A stretch of DNA of 53,727 nucleotides from an uncultured Dysosmobacter sp. (GCA_934563745.1 CAKTHE010000015.1:1-53727); one strand, 5' to 3'. Counted from the first letter of the stretch, positions 15,798 through 25,298 are shown. Made by a program: numbers and translations. Notes: generated from the sequence alone by a model not told the origin.

Positions 15798-17210
15798 TTG
15801 GAACGCAAAAACGTACAGATCCCGGCGCAGGACCTGGAGCGCCAGCAGGCGTTTACCGGAAGGATCCGGGCCCGGTTTGAAGAGCGGCAGGCCCATCCCC
15901 TGGCCTGCGTGGATACCTTCGGCTGCCAGCAGAACGTGGCCGACGGGCAGCGCCTGATGGGCATGCTGGAGCAGATGGGCTTTGGCTTTACGGACCGGCC
16001 GGAAGAAGCGGACCTGGTGATTTTAAACACCTGTGCCGTAAGAGAGCACGCGGAGGACCGGGTGTTCGGCAATCTGGGCGCCCTGACCCATACGAAAAAG
16101 GAAAACCCCGAGCAGGTGATCGCCCTGTGCGGCTGCATGGCGCAGGAGGAGCGGGTGTCGGAGCGGGTGAAAAAATCCTATCCGCACGTAAACCTGGTCT
16201 TTGGTCCCCATGCCCTGTGGAAATTTCCGGAGCTTTTGTGGCAGGTGTACGAAAGCCGCCGCCGGGTCTTTTCCGTGGCGCAGGAGGACGGCAGCATTGC
16301 CGAGGGGCTTCCGGTTTTGCGGGAGGACGGCGTAAAGGCCTGGGTGTCGATCATGTACGGCTGCAACAATTTCTGCTCGTACTGCATTGTTCCCTATGTC
16401 CGGGGGCGGGAGCGCAGCCGGGATCCCCAATGCGTGGTGCAGGAGGTGCGGGAGCTGGTGGATTCCGGTGCCAGGGACATCACGCTGCTGGGGCAGAATG
16501 TGAATTCCTACGGCAAGGATCTGGGTACCGGCTATGATTTCGCAGACCTTTTGGCGGAGATCGACCGGATCCCCGGGGATTACCGCATCCGCTTCATGTC
16601 CAGCCATCCCAAGGATGCCACGAAAAAACTGTTTGACACAATGGCGGCCAGCACCCATGTGGCCCGGCAGCTGCACCTGCCGTTTCAAAGCGGCAGCAAC
16701 CGCGTGCTGCGGGAGATGAACCGCCGCTATACCCGGGAGGATTATCTGGAGCTGATCCGCTATGCCCGGTCCGTGATGCCGGATCTGGTGGTGACGTCCG
16801 ATGTGATCATCGGCTTCCCCGGAGAGACGGAGGCCGAGGCCATGGAGACGGTCTCCCTGGTGGAAGAGGTGGGCTTTGACGCCCTGTTTACGTTTATTTA
16901 TTCGCCCCGTCCCGGCACCCGGGCGGCGGCGATGCCGGACCCGGTCCCCCGGGCGGAGAAGCAGAAGTGGTTTGACCGGCTGCTGGAGGTACAGAACGGG
17001 ATCTCCGCCCGGCTGCACGCCGCCTACATCGGCAAGACGACGGAGGTTCTGGTGGACGGGCACAGCGGGGATGCAGACTTCCCACTGTCCTCCCGGACGG
17101 AGGGGAATCGCCTGGTGCGCCTGAAGGGCGATCCGGCGCTGATCGGCCGCTTTGTCCGGGTCCGGATCACGGACAGTAATACCTGGGCACTGTACGGCGA
17201 GCCGGTTTAA
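15798..17210 (+). CDS. miaB: tRNA-2-methylthio-N6-dimethylallyladenosine synthase
   Basis: 470 residues, TTG start at 15798 chosen because GGAGG lies 9 nt upstream and the promoter ends at 15761. Radical-SAM methylthiotransferase that adds the 2-methylthio group to i6A37 in tRNAs reading UNN codons. N-terminal UPF0004 domain with cluster cysteines C43 (FGCQQN), C79 (NTCAVRE) and C113 (CGCMAQ); radical-SAM motif C189-x3-C193-x2-C196 (YGCNNFCSYCIVPY); C-terminal TRAM domain. Its substrate is made by MiaA, encoded at 24294 in the same gene run. Intact and full length. Confidence 0.96.
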   Translation: MERKNVQIPAQDLERQQAFTGRIRARFEERQAHPLACVDTFGCQQNVADGQRLMGMLEQMGFGFTDRPEEADLVILNTCAVREHAEDRVFGNLGALTHTKKENPEQVIALCGCMAQEERVSERVKKSYPHVNLVFGPHALWKFPELLWQVYESRRRVFSVAQEDGSIAEGLPVLREDGVKAWVSIMYGCNNFCSYCIVPYVRGRERSRDPQCVVQEVRELVDSGARDITLLGQNVNSYGKDLGTGYDFADLLAEIDRIPGDYRIRFMSSHPKDATKKLFDTMAASTHVARQLHLPFQSGSNRVLREMNRRYTREDYLELIRYARSVMPDLVVTSDVIIGFPGETEAEAMETVSLVEEVGFDALFTFIYSPRPGTRAAAMPDPVPRAEKQKWFDRLLEVQNGISARLHAAYIGKTTEVLVDGHSGDADFPLSSRTEGNRLVRLKGDPALIGRFVRVRITDSNTWALYGEPV

Positions 17211-17271
17211 GCGGCCGGACTTCCGGCGGCAGAGAGAGCCCCGGCGGGGCCTTTACAAGGAGCGTGAGCAT

Positions 17272-19875
17272 ATGGCGGATATGACGCCCATGATGAAGCA
17301 ATATCTGGAGATCAAGCGGAACAACCCGGATTCCATCCTGTTTTTCCGACTGGGCGATTTTTATGAGATGTTCGGGGACGACGCCCGCACGGCGTCGGAG
17401 GAGCTGGATCTGACGCTGACCAGCCGGGATCATTCCAAGGACAAGCCCATGGAGGAGCGGGTCCCCATGTGCGGGATCCCGTATCACTCCAGCGACGCAT
17501 ACATCGCCCGGCTGATTGCCAAGGGCTATAAGGTGGCCATTTGTGAGCAGATGGAGGATCCGGCCACGGCGAAGGGCCTGGTCAAGCGGGATATTATCCG
17601 GGTGGTGACGCCCGGCACAGTCATCGACGCAGCCAGCCTGGATGATAAGAGCGATAACTTTTTAAGCGGGATCTACTGCGACAGCCGCAGCGCCGGCGTG
17701 TGCTTCTGCGATATTTCCACCGGGCGCACCCATGTGACGGCCTTTTCCGGCAAGGACCGGATGGAGCACCTGGCCAATGAGCTGGGCCGGTTCCGCCCGG
17801 CGGAGGCGGTCCTCAGCCCCGGCGCCTGGGAGGACCGGACGCTGCAGACGCTGCTGACCGAGCGGCTGGGCTGCCGGGTGGAGCGGGGCGGCGAAGCCCG
17901 CTTCCGCCTTGCGGACGCGGAAAAGAAGATCCGTGCCCAGTTCGGCGACCGGGCGTGGGAGACGCTTCCCGCCGGGAATGCCGCAGCGGCCCTGGCCCTG
18001 GGCGGCCTGCTGTGCTATTTGTATGAGACGCAGAAGCGGGACCTGAGCCAGATCAACCGGCTGGATTATTACGAACAGGGCCGCTTTATGGAGCTGGACC
18101 TGACGGCCCGGCGCAACCTGGAGCTGACGGAGACTCTGCGGGGCAAGGAACGGCGGGGAAGTCTGCTGTGGGTGCTGGATAAGACCAAGACCGCCATGGG
18201 CGGGCGCTGCCTGCGCAGCTTTATGGAGCGGCCGCTTTTAAGCGTTACGGCGATTCAGAAGCGCTCGGCCGCGGTGGCGGCGCTGGTGGAGCATACCATC
18301 GTCCGGGAAGAGCTGATCGCCGCGCTGACGGGGCTGGGCGATATGGAGCGGCTGACCGGCCGCATCGTGTACGGCACGGCCGGCGGCCGGGATCTGACGG
18401 CGCTGCGCGGCGCCATTGAGCGGCTTCCGGCCCTGCGCACCCAGCTCGCCCAGGTGAACGCCGGCCGGCTGGGGGAGCTTTTGGAGCAGATGGATCCGCT
18501 GGAGGACGTGGGGGCGGATATCGCCGCCACCATCTGCGATGAACCGCCCTTCTCCGTGCGGGAAGGCGGCTTCATTCGGGAGGGCTGCAGCGACGAGGTG
18601 GATCGGCTGCGCCACATTCTCACCGGCGGAAAGGGCGTTATCGCGGAGATGGAGGCCCGGGAGAAGGAGCGGACCGGGATCCGTACGCTGAAGATCGGCT
18701 ACAACAAGGTGTTCGGGTACTACATCGAAGTGTCCAATTCCTTTAAGGACCAGGTGCCGGAGAGCTATATCCGCAAACAGACCCTGGTCAACGGCGAGCG
18801 GTACATCACCCAGGAGCTGAAGGACCTGGAGCATGAGATCCTGACGGCCTCGGAACGGGTCACAGCCCTGGAATTTGAGCTGTTTTCCGCCCTGCGCCAG
18901 CGGATCTCCGCACAGGCGGCCCGGATCCAGCGCACGGCGGCCGCCGTGGCGGAGGTGGACGCTTTGTGCGCGTTTGCCGCCGTGGCGGTCCACAACCGCT
19001 ATTGCCGGCCCGAGGTGGACGAGTCCGGAACCATTGAGATCCGCGGCGGCCGCCACCCGGTGGTGGAGCAGGTGCTCAAGGATACGCTGTTTGTCCCCAA
19101 CGACACGTTTATGGGGGAGAAGGAGAACCGGGTGGCGATCATCACCGGCCCCAACATGGCCGGCAAATCCACCTATATGCGTCAGGTGGCGCTGATCGTG
19201 CTGATGGCCCAGATGGGCTCGTTCGTTCCGGCGGACTCCGCCCGGATCGGGGTGGTGGACCGGATCTTTACCCGCATCGGCGCCAGCGACGATCTGTCCG
19301 CCGGCCAGTCCACCTTCATGGTGGAGATGAGCGAGGTGTCTGAGATCCTGCATCACGCCACCCGGCAGTCGCTGCTGATCCTGGACGAGATCGGGCGGGG
19401 CACATCCACCTTTGACGGAATGTCCATCGCCCGGGCGGTGCTGGAATACTGCGCAGATAAAAAGACCCTGGGGGCCAAGACCCTGTTTGCCACCCATTAT
19501 CATGAGCTGACCGAGCTGGAGAGCTCTCTGCCCGGAACGGCCAATTACAACATTGCCGTCAAGACCCGGGGCGAGGACATTATTTTCCTGCGCAAGATCC
19601 TGCCCGGCGGGGCGGACCGCAGCTACGGCATCGAGGTGGCGAAGCTGGCGGGTCTTCCGGATCAGGTGGTGGCCCGGGCCCGGGCGGTGCTGGAGGAGCT
19701 GGAGCGGGAAAACGGCGTCCAGTATGTGCCGGCCCGCCGTCAGGAAGAGCAGGTATCCCTGGACGCGGTGAACGAAGGCACGGTTTTGGATACTCTCCGC
19801 CGCTGCCAGCCGGATACGCTGACGCCCATTGAAGCGATGAGCCTGCTGTACGAGCTCAAGCGCAGGCTGGAGTGA
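17272..19875 (+). CDS. mutS: DNA mismatch repair protein MutS
   Basis: 867 residues from ATG 17272 (AAGGAGC upstream). Recognises mismatches: the mismatch-reading FYE motif is at residues 30-32 (LGDFYEMFGDD). The ATPase domain has Walker A GPNMAGKST around residue 632, then LDEIGRGTSTFDG and FATHYHEL. C-terminal residues LTPIEAMSLLYELKRRLE are the normal end. The last 70 nt of the gene are duplicated downstream (see 19805-20095). Co-transcribed with miaB and, after two intervening genes, mutL. Confidence 0.97.
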   Translation: MADMTPMMKQYLEIKRNNPDSILFFRLGDFYEMFGDDARTASEELDLTLTSRDHSKDKPMEERVPMCGIPYHSSDAYIARLIAKGYKVAICEQMEDPATAKGLVKRDIIRVVTPGTVIDAASLDDKSDNFLSGIYCDSRSAGVCFCDISTGRTHVTAFSGKDRMEHLANELGRFRPAEAVLSPGAWEDRTLQTLLTERLGCRVERGGEARFRLADAEKKIRAQFGDRAWETLPAGNAAAALALGGLLCYLYETQKRDLSQINRLDYYEQGRFMELDLTARRNLELTETLRGKERRGSLLWVLDKTKTAMGGRCLRSFMERPLLSVTAIQKRSAAVAALVEHTIVREELIAALTGLGDMERLTGRIVYGTAGGRDLTALRGAIERLPALRTQLAQVNAGRLGELLEQMDPLEDVGADIAATICDEPPFSVREGGFIREGCSDEVDRLRHILTGGKGVIAEMEAREKERTGIRTLKIGYNKVFGYYIEVSNSFKDQVPESYIRKQTLVNGERYITQELKDLEHEILTASERVTALEFELFSALRQRISAQAARIQRTAAAVAEVDALCAFAAVAVHNRYCRPEVDESGTIEIRGGRHPVVEQVLKDTLFVPNDTFMGEKENRVAIITGPNMAGKSTYMRQVALIVLMAQMGSFVPADSARIGVVDRIFTRIGASDDLSAGQSTFMVEMSEVSEILHHATRQSLLILDEIGRGTSTFDGMSIARAVLEYCADKKTLGAKTLFATHYHELTELESSLPGTANYNIAVKTRGEDIIFLRKILPGGADRSYGIEVAKLAGLPDQVVARARAVLEELERENGVQYVPARRQEEQVSLDAVNEGTVLDTLRRCQPDTLTPIEAMSLLYELKRRLE

Positions 19876-20095
19876 GAGCGGCAGGCAGCGGCGTCCGCGC
19901 GCAGCGCGACAAGCCCTTGCCGGAGGCAAGGCTTGAAACCGGAGGGCTTTGCCTGACGGTTTGCGTGCAATGCGGGGTCCCCGCCGGGGGAACCCCCGGT
20001 GGGGCGCCAGCCGGATACGCTGACACCCATTGAGGCGATGAGCCTGCTGTACGAGCTCAAGCGCAGGCTGGAGTGAGCGGCGGGCAGCGGAAGCA
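19805..20095 (+). repeat. Tandem duplication of the mutS 3' end (201-bp period)
   Basis: The last ~71 nt of mutS including its stop (19805-19877) recur at 20006-20078 with two substitutions, and similarity continues ~16 nt past the stop (CGGCAGGCAGCGG versus CGGCGGGCAGCGG). Between the copies lie ~112 nt of unrelated sequence dense in hairpins (AAGCC-TTGCC/GGCAAGGCTT; GGGGG/CCCCC). The second copy is untranslated: the mutS frame is closed both at its own stop and again downstream. It occupies the gap before the CPBP gene. Confidence 0.92.
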
Positions 20096-20119
20096 AACGA
20101 TAAAAGGAGCGAACCATTC

Positions 20120-20827
20120 GTGGCAAAACGAAAAGCAGCAAGCTATATGTCCCCGGGCGAGCAGATCGCCGGAACGATTTTTTTGGCGGTATATCTGGTG
20201 GTGCTGCCCTTCGCGACGGGACCGCTGTTTCGTCTGCTGGGCCGCTTGCTGGGAATTACCATCAGCCGGGGCCTGCAGAGCCTGATCTATTACTATCTGC
20301 TGTTTGCGGTGACCGTGATCATCTTTCACGGCTTTTTGGGGCGCACATCCCGGAACTTCGCAGACAATCTGGGCGCGGCCTGCAAAAGCGCGCTGCTGGG
20401 CCTGGTGGCTTTGTACGGGCTGAACGAACTGGCCTTCCGGCTGCTGCGGGTCCTGGGCTTCGGGCAGGCCAACCTGAACGATTCCGCCATTTCCGCGCAG
20501 GTGCAGGATGCGCCCCGCACCACGGTTTTGATCGTGGTGCTGCTGGCGCCGTTTGTGGAGGAGGTGCTCTTCCGGGGGCTGGTGTTCGGGAACCTGCGTA
20601 AAAAGAGCCGGGCCGTGGCCTATGTGGTCTCCTGTGCGCTGTTTGCGCTGGTGCATGTGTGGCAGTTTGCCGTGGGCAATCATGACCTGAGCTATTTTCT
20701 GGTGATGCTGCAGTATCTGGTGCCCGGCGCGGTGCTGGCCTGGGCCTTTGAGCATACCGGAACGCTGTGGACGGCCGTGGCGGTCCACGCGGCGGCCAAT
20801 GCGCTGGCCGTCTGGACGGCAGGCTGA
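20120..20827 (+). CDS. CPBP family intramembrane glutamic-type endopeptidase
   Basis: 235 residues, GTG start at 20120 with AAAGGAGCG upstream. About seven hydrophobic helices. The three Abi/CPBP motifs are all present: EEVLFR (E147, E148, R152), FALVHVWQF (H179) and AVHAAANAL (H223). Such proteases resemble Rce1; bacterial members act in bacteriocin self-immunity, prenyl-protein processing or unknown membrane proteolysis. It sits between mutS and mutL, an insertion into the usual mutSL pair. Its substrate is unknown. Confidence 0.9.
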   Translation: MAKRKAASYMSPGEQIAGTIFLAVYLVVLPFATGPLFRLLGRLLGITISRGLQSLIYYYLLFAVTVIIFHGFLGRTSRNFADNLGAACKSALLGLVALYGLNELAFRLLRVLGFGQANLNDSAISAQVQDAPRTTVLIVVLLAPFVEEVLFRGLVFGNLRKKSRAVAYVVSCALFALVHVWQFAVGNHDLSYFLVMLQYLVPGAVLAWAFEHTGTLWTAVAVHAAANALAVWTAG

Positions 20828-20872
20828 AAAAAGATGCGGCGCACCGCGCCGCGGGAAAAGAGGAAGCTTATT

Positions 20873-21415
20873 ATGAGCGGAACGTTGCTGGTGAAGAAAA
20901 AAGGCGGGTGGAAGCGGACCGGCTGTGTGTTGGGCGGCTCCATTGTGATCACCGCTGCGGTGGACTGGGTGGTGCTGCTCCGCTTCCCGCTGCAGGGGGC
21001 GGCCCGCAGTGCCGTCATCGCGGTGCTGACCTACATTCTCTTCCGTGTGTTTTACGGGGAGCTGGGCCGTCTGCTCCCGGAGGAAGCGGGCGCCCAGATG
21101 CTGGAGTGGACGCTCAGCGCGGACACGCTGACCCTGGGCGAAACGGTGATCCCCCGCGAAACGATCCGCCAGGTGCACTGCTGGCCCAACCGGGACAGCC
21201 TGGGTCAGGATCTTCCGGGCTGGACGGTGAATATTGAGACGGATGGAAAAAACCAGGTGCTTCATTCTGTGCCGGAGGGACCGGAACGGGCCCCTTCGGA
21301 GCGGCAACTGCGGGCGCTGGTGTGCGCGCTGGGTTATGCCGGCGCCTGGCCGGCGGACACGGATGGCGCAGATGCGCCGGAACAGAACGCCGACGGCGCA
21401 GGATCGGAGCCCTGA
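20873..21415 (+). CDS. Hypothetical two-helix membrane protein
   Basis: 180 residues from ATG 20873 (AGAGGAAGC upstream; an in-frame ATG at 20834 lacks a good site). Two helices (VLGGSIVITAAVDWVVLL and ARSAVIAVLTYILFRVF) are followed by a ~100-residue soluble part resembling a YcxB/PH-like domain (LEWTLSADTLTLGETVIPRE, IRQVHCWPN) and an acidic tail. Such 'TM-TM-beta' layouts often occur in small membrane sensors, but I do not recognise the family with certainty. The stop is 17 nt before mutL. Confidence 0.75.
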   Translation: MSGTLLVKKKGGWKRTGCVLGGSIVITAAVDWVVLLRFPLQGAARSAVIAVLTYILFRVFYGELGRLLPEEAGAQMLEWTLSADTLTLGETVIPRETIRQVHCWPNRDSLGQDLPGWTVNIETDGKNQVLHSVPEGPERAPSERQLRALVCALGYAGAWPADTDGADAPEQNADGAGSEP

Positions 21416-21432
21416 TCAGGAAGGAGAACGGG

Positions 21433-23418
21433 ATGCCCCACATTCAACAATTAAGCGCCCATGTGGCGGACCTGATTGCCGCCGGCGAGGTGGTGGAACG
21501 GCCGGCCAGCGTGGTGAAGGAGCTGGTGGAAAACGCTATTGACGCCGGCGCGCACGCCGTAACGGTCGAGATCCGCGGCGGCGGCATGAGCCTGATCCGG
21601 GTGACGGACGACGGCTGCGGGATCGCTCCGGAGGAGCTGCCCATTGCCTTTTTGCGCCATGCCACCAGCAAGCTGCGCACGGAGAGCGACCTGGGCTGCA
21701 TCGGCACCCTGGGCTTCCGGGGCGAGGCCCTGGCCGCCATTGCAGCCGTTTCCCGGCTGGAGATCGAAAGCCGGCCGGCCGGTACGGATTCCGGCGCACG
21801 GCTGGCGCTGGAGGGCGGTGTGCCCGGCGCGGTGGAACCGGCCGGCGTGCCGGAGGGGACCTCCATTCGGGTGCGGGACCTGTTTTACAACACGCCGGCC
21901 CGGCTGAAGTTCATGAAAAAGGACAGCGCCGAAACGGCGGCCGTCAGCGGCCTTTTGCAGCATCTGGCCCTGTCCCATCCGGAGATCGCGTTCCGCTTTG
22001 TCAAGGACGGGACGGAGGCGCTGCACACGCCCGGCGACGGCCGGATCGATTCGGCGGTTTACGCGGCACTGGGCCGGGACTTTGCCCGGACGCTGCTGGC
22101 GGTGGAAGGCCGTGGCGGCGAGGTGGAGGTCCGCGGATTTGTGACGCGGCCTCTGTTCGGCCGCGGCTCCCGCGGAATGCAGACCTTCTTCGTCAACGGC
22201 CGCTTTATTAAATCTCAGCTGTTGACGGCTGCCCTGGAGGAGGGGTACCGCAATCAGCTGATGAAGGGGAAATTCCCCGGCTGTGTGCTGGAGATCCGCC
22301 TGCCGGTGACGGCGGTGGATGTGAACGTGCACCCGGCCAAGACCCAGGTCAAATTTGCCCGGGAGCGGGAGGTGTTTGACGCCGTGTATCACACGGTGCT
22401 GGACGCGCTGGCGGCGGATAATCCTGCGGAGGTTCCGCTGCGCCCGGCCCAGCCGGCCCCGCCGCCCCGGACGGACTTCTTCAAAACGATGGACGCGGCG
22501 GCCTTTCGGACCCAGGGCGCGGCACAGCCCCGCCCTCAGGCTCCGGCGGCGCGTCCGGAGCCCGGTCCGGTCCCGCCGATCCGCGCCGGATTTGACAGCG
22601 AGTGGCACACGGCGGCGCCGGTGGCGGATGCGGTCCCGTTCCGCCAGCCCTATGCGGTGCGCGCTCCGGCTTCGGCCCCGGCGGCTCCGCCTTCGGCAGC
22701 CGGAGCTGCGGAAGCACCTTCCGGATCTGCCCCGGCACCTGCCGCTGCGCCGCCCCCCGCCGCTCCGGCCCAGGAGGATAAGCCCTTCGTTCCGGCGATC
22801 CCGGCCATGGCGCCCCGGGAGGAGCTGCCCGGACAGGAGCGCCTGACGCCGGAGACTCCGGCACCCTGGCGCATGGTGGGCGAGGTGCTGCACACCTATA
22901 TTATTTGCGAGGACGGCCAGTCGGTGTGGCTGATCGATAAGCACGCCGCCCACGAGCGCATCAATTTCGACCGGCTGCAGAAGGCCCAGACGCCGCCGAT
23001 GCGCCAGACCCTGCTGGCACCCATTGCCGCCCGGCTGGAACGGGAGAGCGGCGAGGTGCTGCTGGAGAATCTGCCCCTTTTGGAGCAGTTTGGCTTCGGC
23101 TGTGAGGATTTCGGCGGGGGGACCGTCCTGGTGCGGGAGATCCCGGCGGACCTGCCGGCCGATGCGGCGGAGGCCACGCTGGAGGAGTTTGCCGAGCAGC
23201 TGCGCACCGGCCGCTCCCCGGAGGAGAAGCGGGAGGCGCTGCTGCACACCATGGCCTGCAAGGCGGCCATCAAGGGCGGCTGGGTCAGTGACCCGGCGGA
23301 GCTGCAGGTGCTGGTGGAGCAGGTGGAGCGCGGCGCCATCAAGTATTGCCCCCACGGCCGGCCCGTGGCGGTGAAGCTCAGCAAATACGAGTTGGAGAAA
23401 ATGTTCAAGCGGGCCTGA
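21433..23418 (+). CDS. mutL: DNA mismatch repair protein MutL
   Basis: 661 residues, ATG 21433 with AAGGAGAACG upstream. N-terminal GHKL ATPase: VVKELVENAIDAGA, DDGCGI, and LGFRGEAL. A ~130-residue Ala/Pro-rich linker (about 335-470) leads to the C-terminal nicking-endonuclease and dimerisation domain: DKHAAHERI (residues 502-510; usually DQHAAHERI), ACKAAIKGG, and CPHGRPVAVKLSKYELEKMF. These motifs mark an endonuclease-type MutL, as expected in a bacterium without MutH, with lysine replacing the usual glutamine in DQHA. Confidence 0.96.
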   Translation: MPHIQQLSAHVADLIAAGEVVERPASVVKELVENAIDAGAHAVTVEIRGGGMSLIRVTDDGCGIAPEELPIAFLRHATSKLRTESDLGCIGTLGFRGEALAAIAAVSRLEIESRPAGTDSGARLALEGGVPGAVEPAGVPEGTSIRVRDLFYNTPARLKFMKKDSAETAAVSGLLQHLALSHPEIAFRFVKDGTEALHTPGDGRIDSAVYAALGRDFARTLLAVEGRGGEVEVRGFVTRPLFGRGSRGMQTFFVNGRFIKSQLLTAALEEGYRNQLMKGKFPGCVLEIRLPVTAVDVNVHPAKTQVKFAREREVFDAVYHTVLDALAADNPAEVPLRPAQPAPPPRTDFFKTMDAAAFRTQGAAQPRPQAPAARPEPGPVPPIRAGFDSEWHTAAPVADAVPFRQPYAVRAPASAPAAPPSAAGAAEAPSGSAPAPAAAPPPAAPAQEDKPFVPAIPAMAPREELPGQERLTPETPAPWRMVGEVLHTYIICEDGQSVWLIDKHAAHERINFDRLQKAQTPPMRQTLLAPIAARLERESGEVLLENLPLLEQFGFGCEDFGGGTVLVREIPADLPADAAEATLEEFAEQLRTGRSPEEKREALLHTMACKAAIKGGWVSDPAELQVLVEQVERGAIKYCPHGRPVAVKLSKYELEKMFKRA

Positions 23419-23449
23419 GGGGCCCTGCTTAAAAGAAAGGGGAACCGGT

Positions 23450-23665
23450 ATGTATCGCTATGAGTACGAACGTGTAAGCAGCAGCCTGAGCGGGTGGGGC
23501 GCTTTGAACGGCAACAGCTATGAGCTGGAGGACTGCCGGCCCATTCTTGACCGGCGGGCCCGGGAGGGCTGGCGCTACGTGGGCTTTCTGCCCACCCGCC
23601 AGCGGGGCACGGGCCATATTCAGGAGCTGGACCTGATTTTTGAAAAGGAGGAGGCCGCGGGATGA
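23450..23665 (+). CDS. DUF4177 domain small protein
   Basis: 71 residues, ATG 23450 with AAAGGGG upstream. MYRYEYERV at the start, the central ILDRRAREGWRYVGFLP and C-terminal IQELDLIFEKE match the small alpha/beta DUF4177 fold (typically YEY...EGWELVG...). Function unknown. Its end overlaps the next start by 4 nt (ATGA). Confidence 0.8.
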   Translation: MYRYEYERVSSSLSGWGALNGNSYELEDCRPILDRRAREGWRYVGFLPTRQRGTGHIQELDLIFEKEEAAG

Positions 23666-24255
23666 ACCTCCTGTTTGTGGACAGCTGCATCAGTCAGCGA
23701 GGGCCGGCATCCCGCACGGCGGCGCTGGCTGCGGCCTTTTTAAAAACCGTCCGGGCCCGCCGCCCGGACTGGACGGTAGAGACCGTTTCCCAGGAAACGC
23801 TGCTGGCCCTGAAGCCCTTTTCCGCGGAGGCGCTGGACGCCCGGGAGGCGTTGGCCCGGTCCGGGCGCTTTGACACGCCGGAGTTTGACCTGGCCCGCCA
23901 GTTTCAAAGCGCCGACGGGATCGTGGTGGCGGCGCCCTACTGGGATCTGAGCTATCCCGCGGCCCTGCGGACGTATATCGAGCATATTTCCGTGGTGGGC
24001 CTGACGTATCATTACGAGGCGGACGGCTGCCACGGGGACTGCCGGGCCGGGCGGCTGGTTTATCTGACCACCGGCGGTGATTTTGAGCAGGCAGACAGCG
24101 TGGGCGTGCTTCATTGGCGGCAGCTGTGCACGCTGTTTGGGATCCCGCGGTTTGACGCCGTTTTTGCCGGCGGGCTGGATGCGGCGCCGGACCGGACGGA
24201 AGAGCAGCTGGCGGCGGGCTGTGCCCGGGCCCGGCAGCTGGCGGAGGAATTTTAA
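23662..24255 (+). CDS. NAD(P)H-dependent flavodoxin-fold oxidoreductase (azoreductase-like)
   Basis: 197 residues. Flavodoxin-2 fold: MNLLFVDSCISQRGPASRTA at the FMN-phosphate site and the APYWDLSYPAALRTYIEHI block, then GLTYHY and YLTTGG, as in AzoR-type FMN-dependent NADH oxidoreductases. It would reduce quinones, azo or nitro compounds, or act as a flavin reductase. GGAGGAGG before the ATG lies inside the end of the DUF4177 gene. In an operon leading to miaA. Confidence 0.86.
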   Translation: MNLLFVDSCISQRGPASRTAALAAAFLKTVRARRPDWTVETVSQETLLALKPFSAEALDAREALARSGRFDTPEFDLARQFQSADGIVVAAPYWDLSYPAALRTYIEHISVVGLTYHYEADGCHGDCRAGRLVYLTTGGDFEQADSVGVLHWRQLCTLFGIPRFDAVFAGGLDAAPDRTEEQLAAGCARARQLAEEF

Positions 24256-24293
24256 AAAACACGACGGCTGCGGCCGTGGAAAGGGGGCGGCTT

Positions 24294-25238
24294 ATGGCAC
24301 CAAGGGTCATCTGCGTGGTGGGACCCACCGCTTCGGGGAAAACCAGACTGGGCGTGCTGCTGGCCAAACAGTACGGCGGCGAGGTCGTCTCGGCGGACTC
24401 CATGCAGATCTACCGGGGCATGACCATCGGCACCGCCGCACCCACGGCCGAAGAGATGGAGGGCATTCCCCACCATATGGTGGCGGTGGCGGACCCGACG
24501 GAGTCCTATTCCGCCGCCCGCTATGTGCAGGAGGCGTCTGCCTGCGTGGATGCGATTTTGGCCCGGGGCCGGCTGCCCATTCTGGTGGGCGGGACCGGAC
24601 TGTGGCTGGACGCGCTGATCCGGGGCCACGGATTTGCCGGCGGCTGCGCCGGAGGAGCCGTGCGGCAGAAGCTGCAGAAGGAACGGGAGGAAGGCGGCAT
24701 GGCCCCGCTGCTGGAGGAGCTGCGCCGGGTGGATCCGGAGGCGGCCCTGCGCCTGGCCCCGACGGACGAAAAACGGATCCTGCGGGCGCTGGAGGTGTAC
24801 CGGGAGACCGGAGAGACCATTACGGCCCACAATGCCCGGACCCGGGCACTGCCGCCCCGTTACGACGCGGTATGGCTCGGCGTTCAGTTTGAGGACCGGG
24901 CCGACATGCGGGCGCTGATCGACCGCCGGGTGGACGCCATGGTGGAGGCGGGGCTGCTGGATGAGGTGCAGGCGCTGCTGCGGGCGGGGCTGCCCCGGGA
25001 CGCCACTGCCCTGCAGGCCATCGGATACAAAGAGTTTCTGGGGGTGGCTGAGGGGCGCTGCACGGTGGAAGAGGCCCTGGAGGAGGTCAAGCTCCGTTCC
25101 CGGCAGTATGCCAAGCGCCAGCTGACCTGGCTGCGGCGCAACCCGGCGATCCATTGGATCTACTGGGGGAAAACCTGCGATTTTGAGCGGGCCCTCCGGA
25201 TTTCGACACAAATCTTGTCTGCCCAGGGCGTATTCTAG
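24294..25238 (+). CDS. miaA: tRNA dimethylallyltransferase
   Basis: 314 residues, start ATG 24294 (AAAGGGGGCGG upstream; the in-frame GTG at 24276 lacks a site). Transfers the dimethylallyl group to A37 of tRNAs reading UNN codons, giving the substrate of MiaB. P-loop VVGPTASGKTRLG, then SADSMQIYRGM with the catalytic aspartate, VGGTGLW, and the C-terminal RQYAKRQLTWLR that binds tRNA. Normal length. Confidence 0.97.
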   Translation: MAPRVICVVGPTASGKTRLGVLLAKQYGGEVVSADSMQIYRGMTIGTAAPTAEEMEGIPHHMVAVADPTESYSAARYVQEASACVDAILARGRLPILVGGTGLWLDALIRGHGFAGGCAGGAVRQKLQKEREEGGMAPLLEELRRVDPEAALRLAPTDEKRILRALEVYRETGETITAHNARTRALPPRYDAVWLGVQFEDRADMRALIDRRVDAMVEAGLLDEVQALLRAGLPRDATALQAIGYKEFLGVAEGRCTVEEALEEVKLRSRQYAKRQLTWLRRNPAIHWIYWGKTCDFERALRISTQILSAQGVF

Positions 25239-25242
25239 TTCC

Positions 25243-25269
25243 GGACGGACGCAAAGAGACGGTCCGTCC
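25243..25269 (+). other. Hairpin between miaA and hfq
   Basis: GGACGGAC (25243-25250) and GTCCGTCC (25262-25269) form a perfect 8-bp stem without a T-run; perhaps an mRNA processing or pausing site in front of hfq. Confidence 0.4.
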
Positions 25270-25298
25270 CATCTGAACAGATAAAGGAGCGGACTGAT

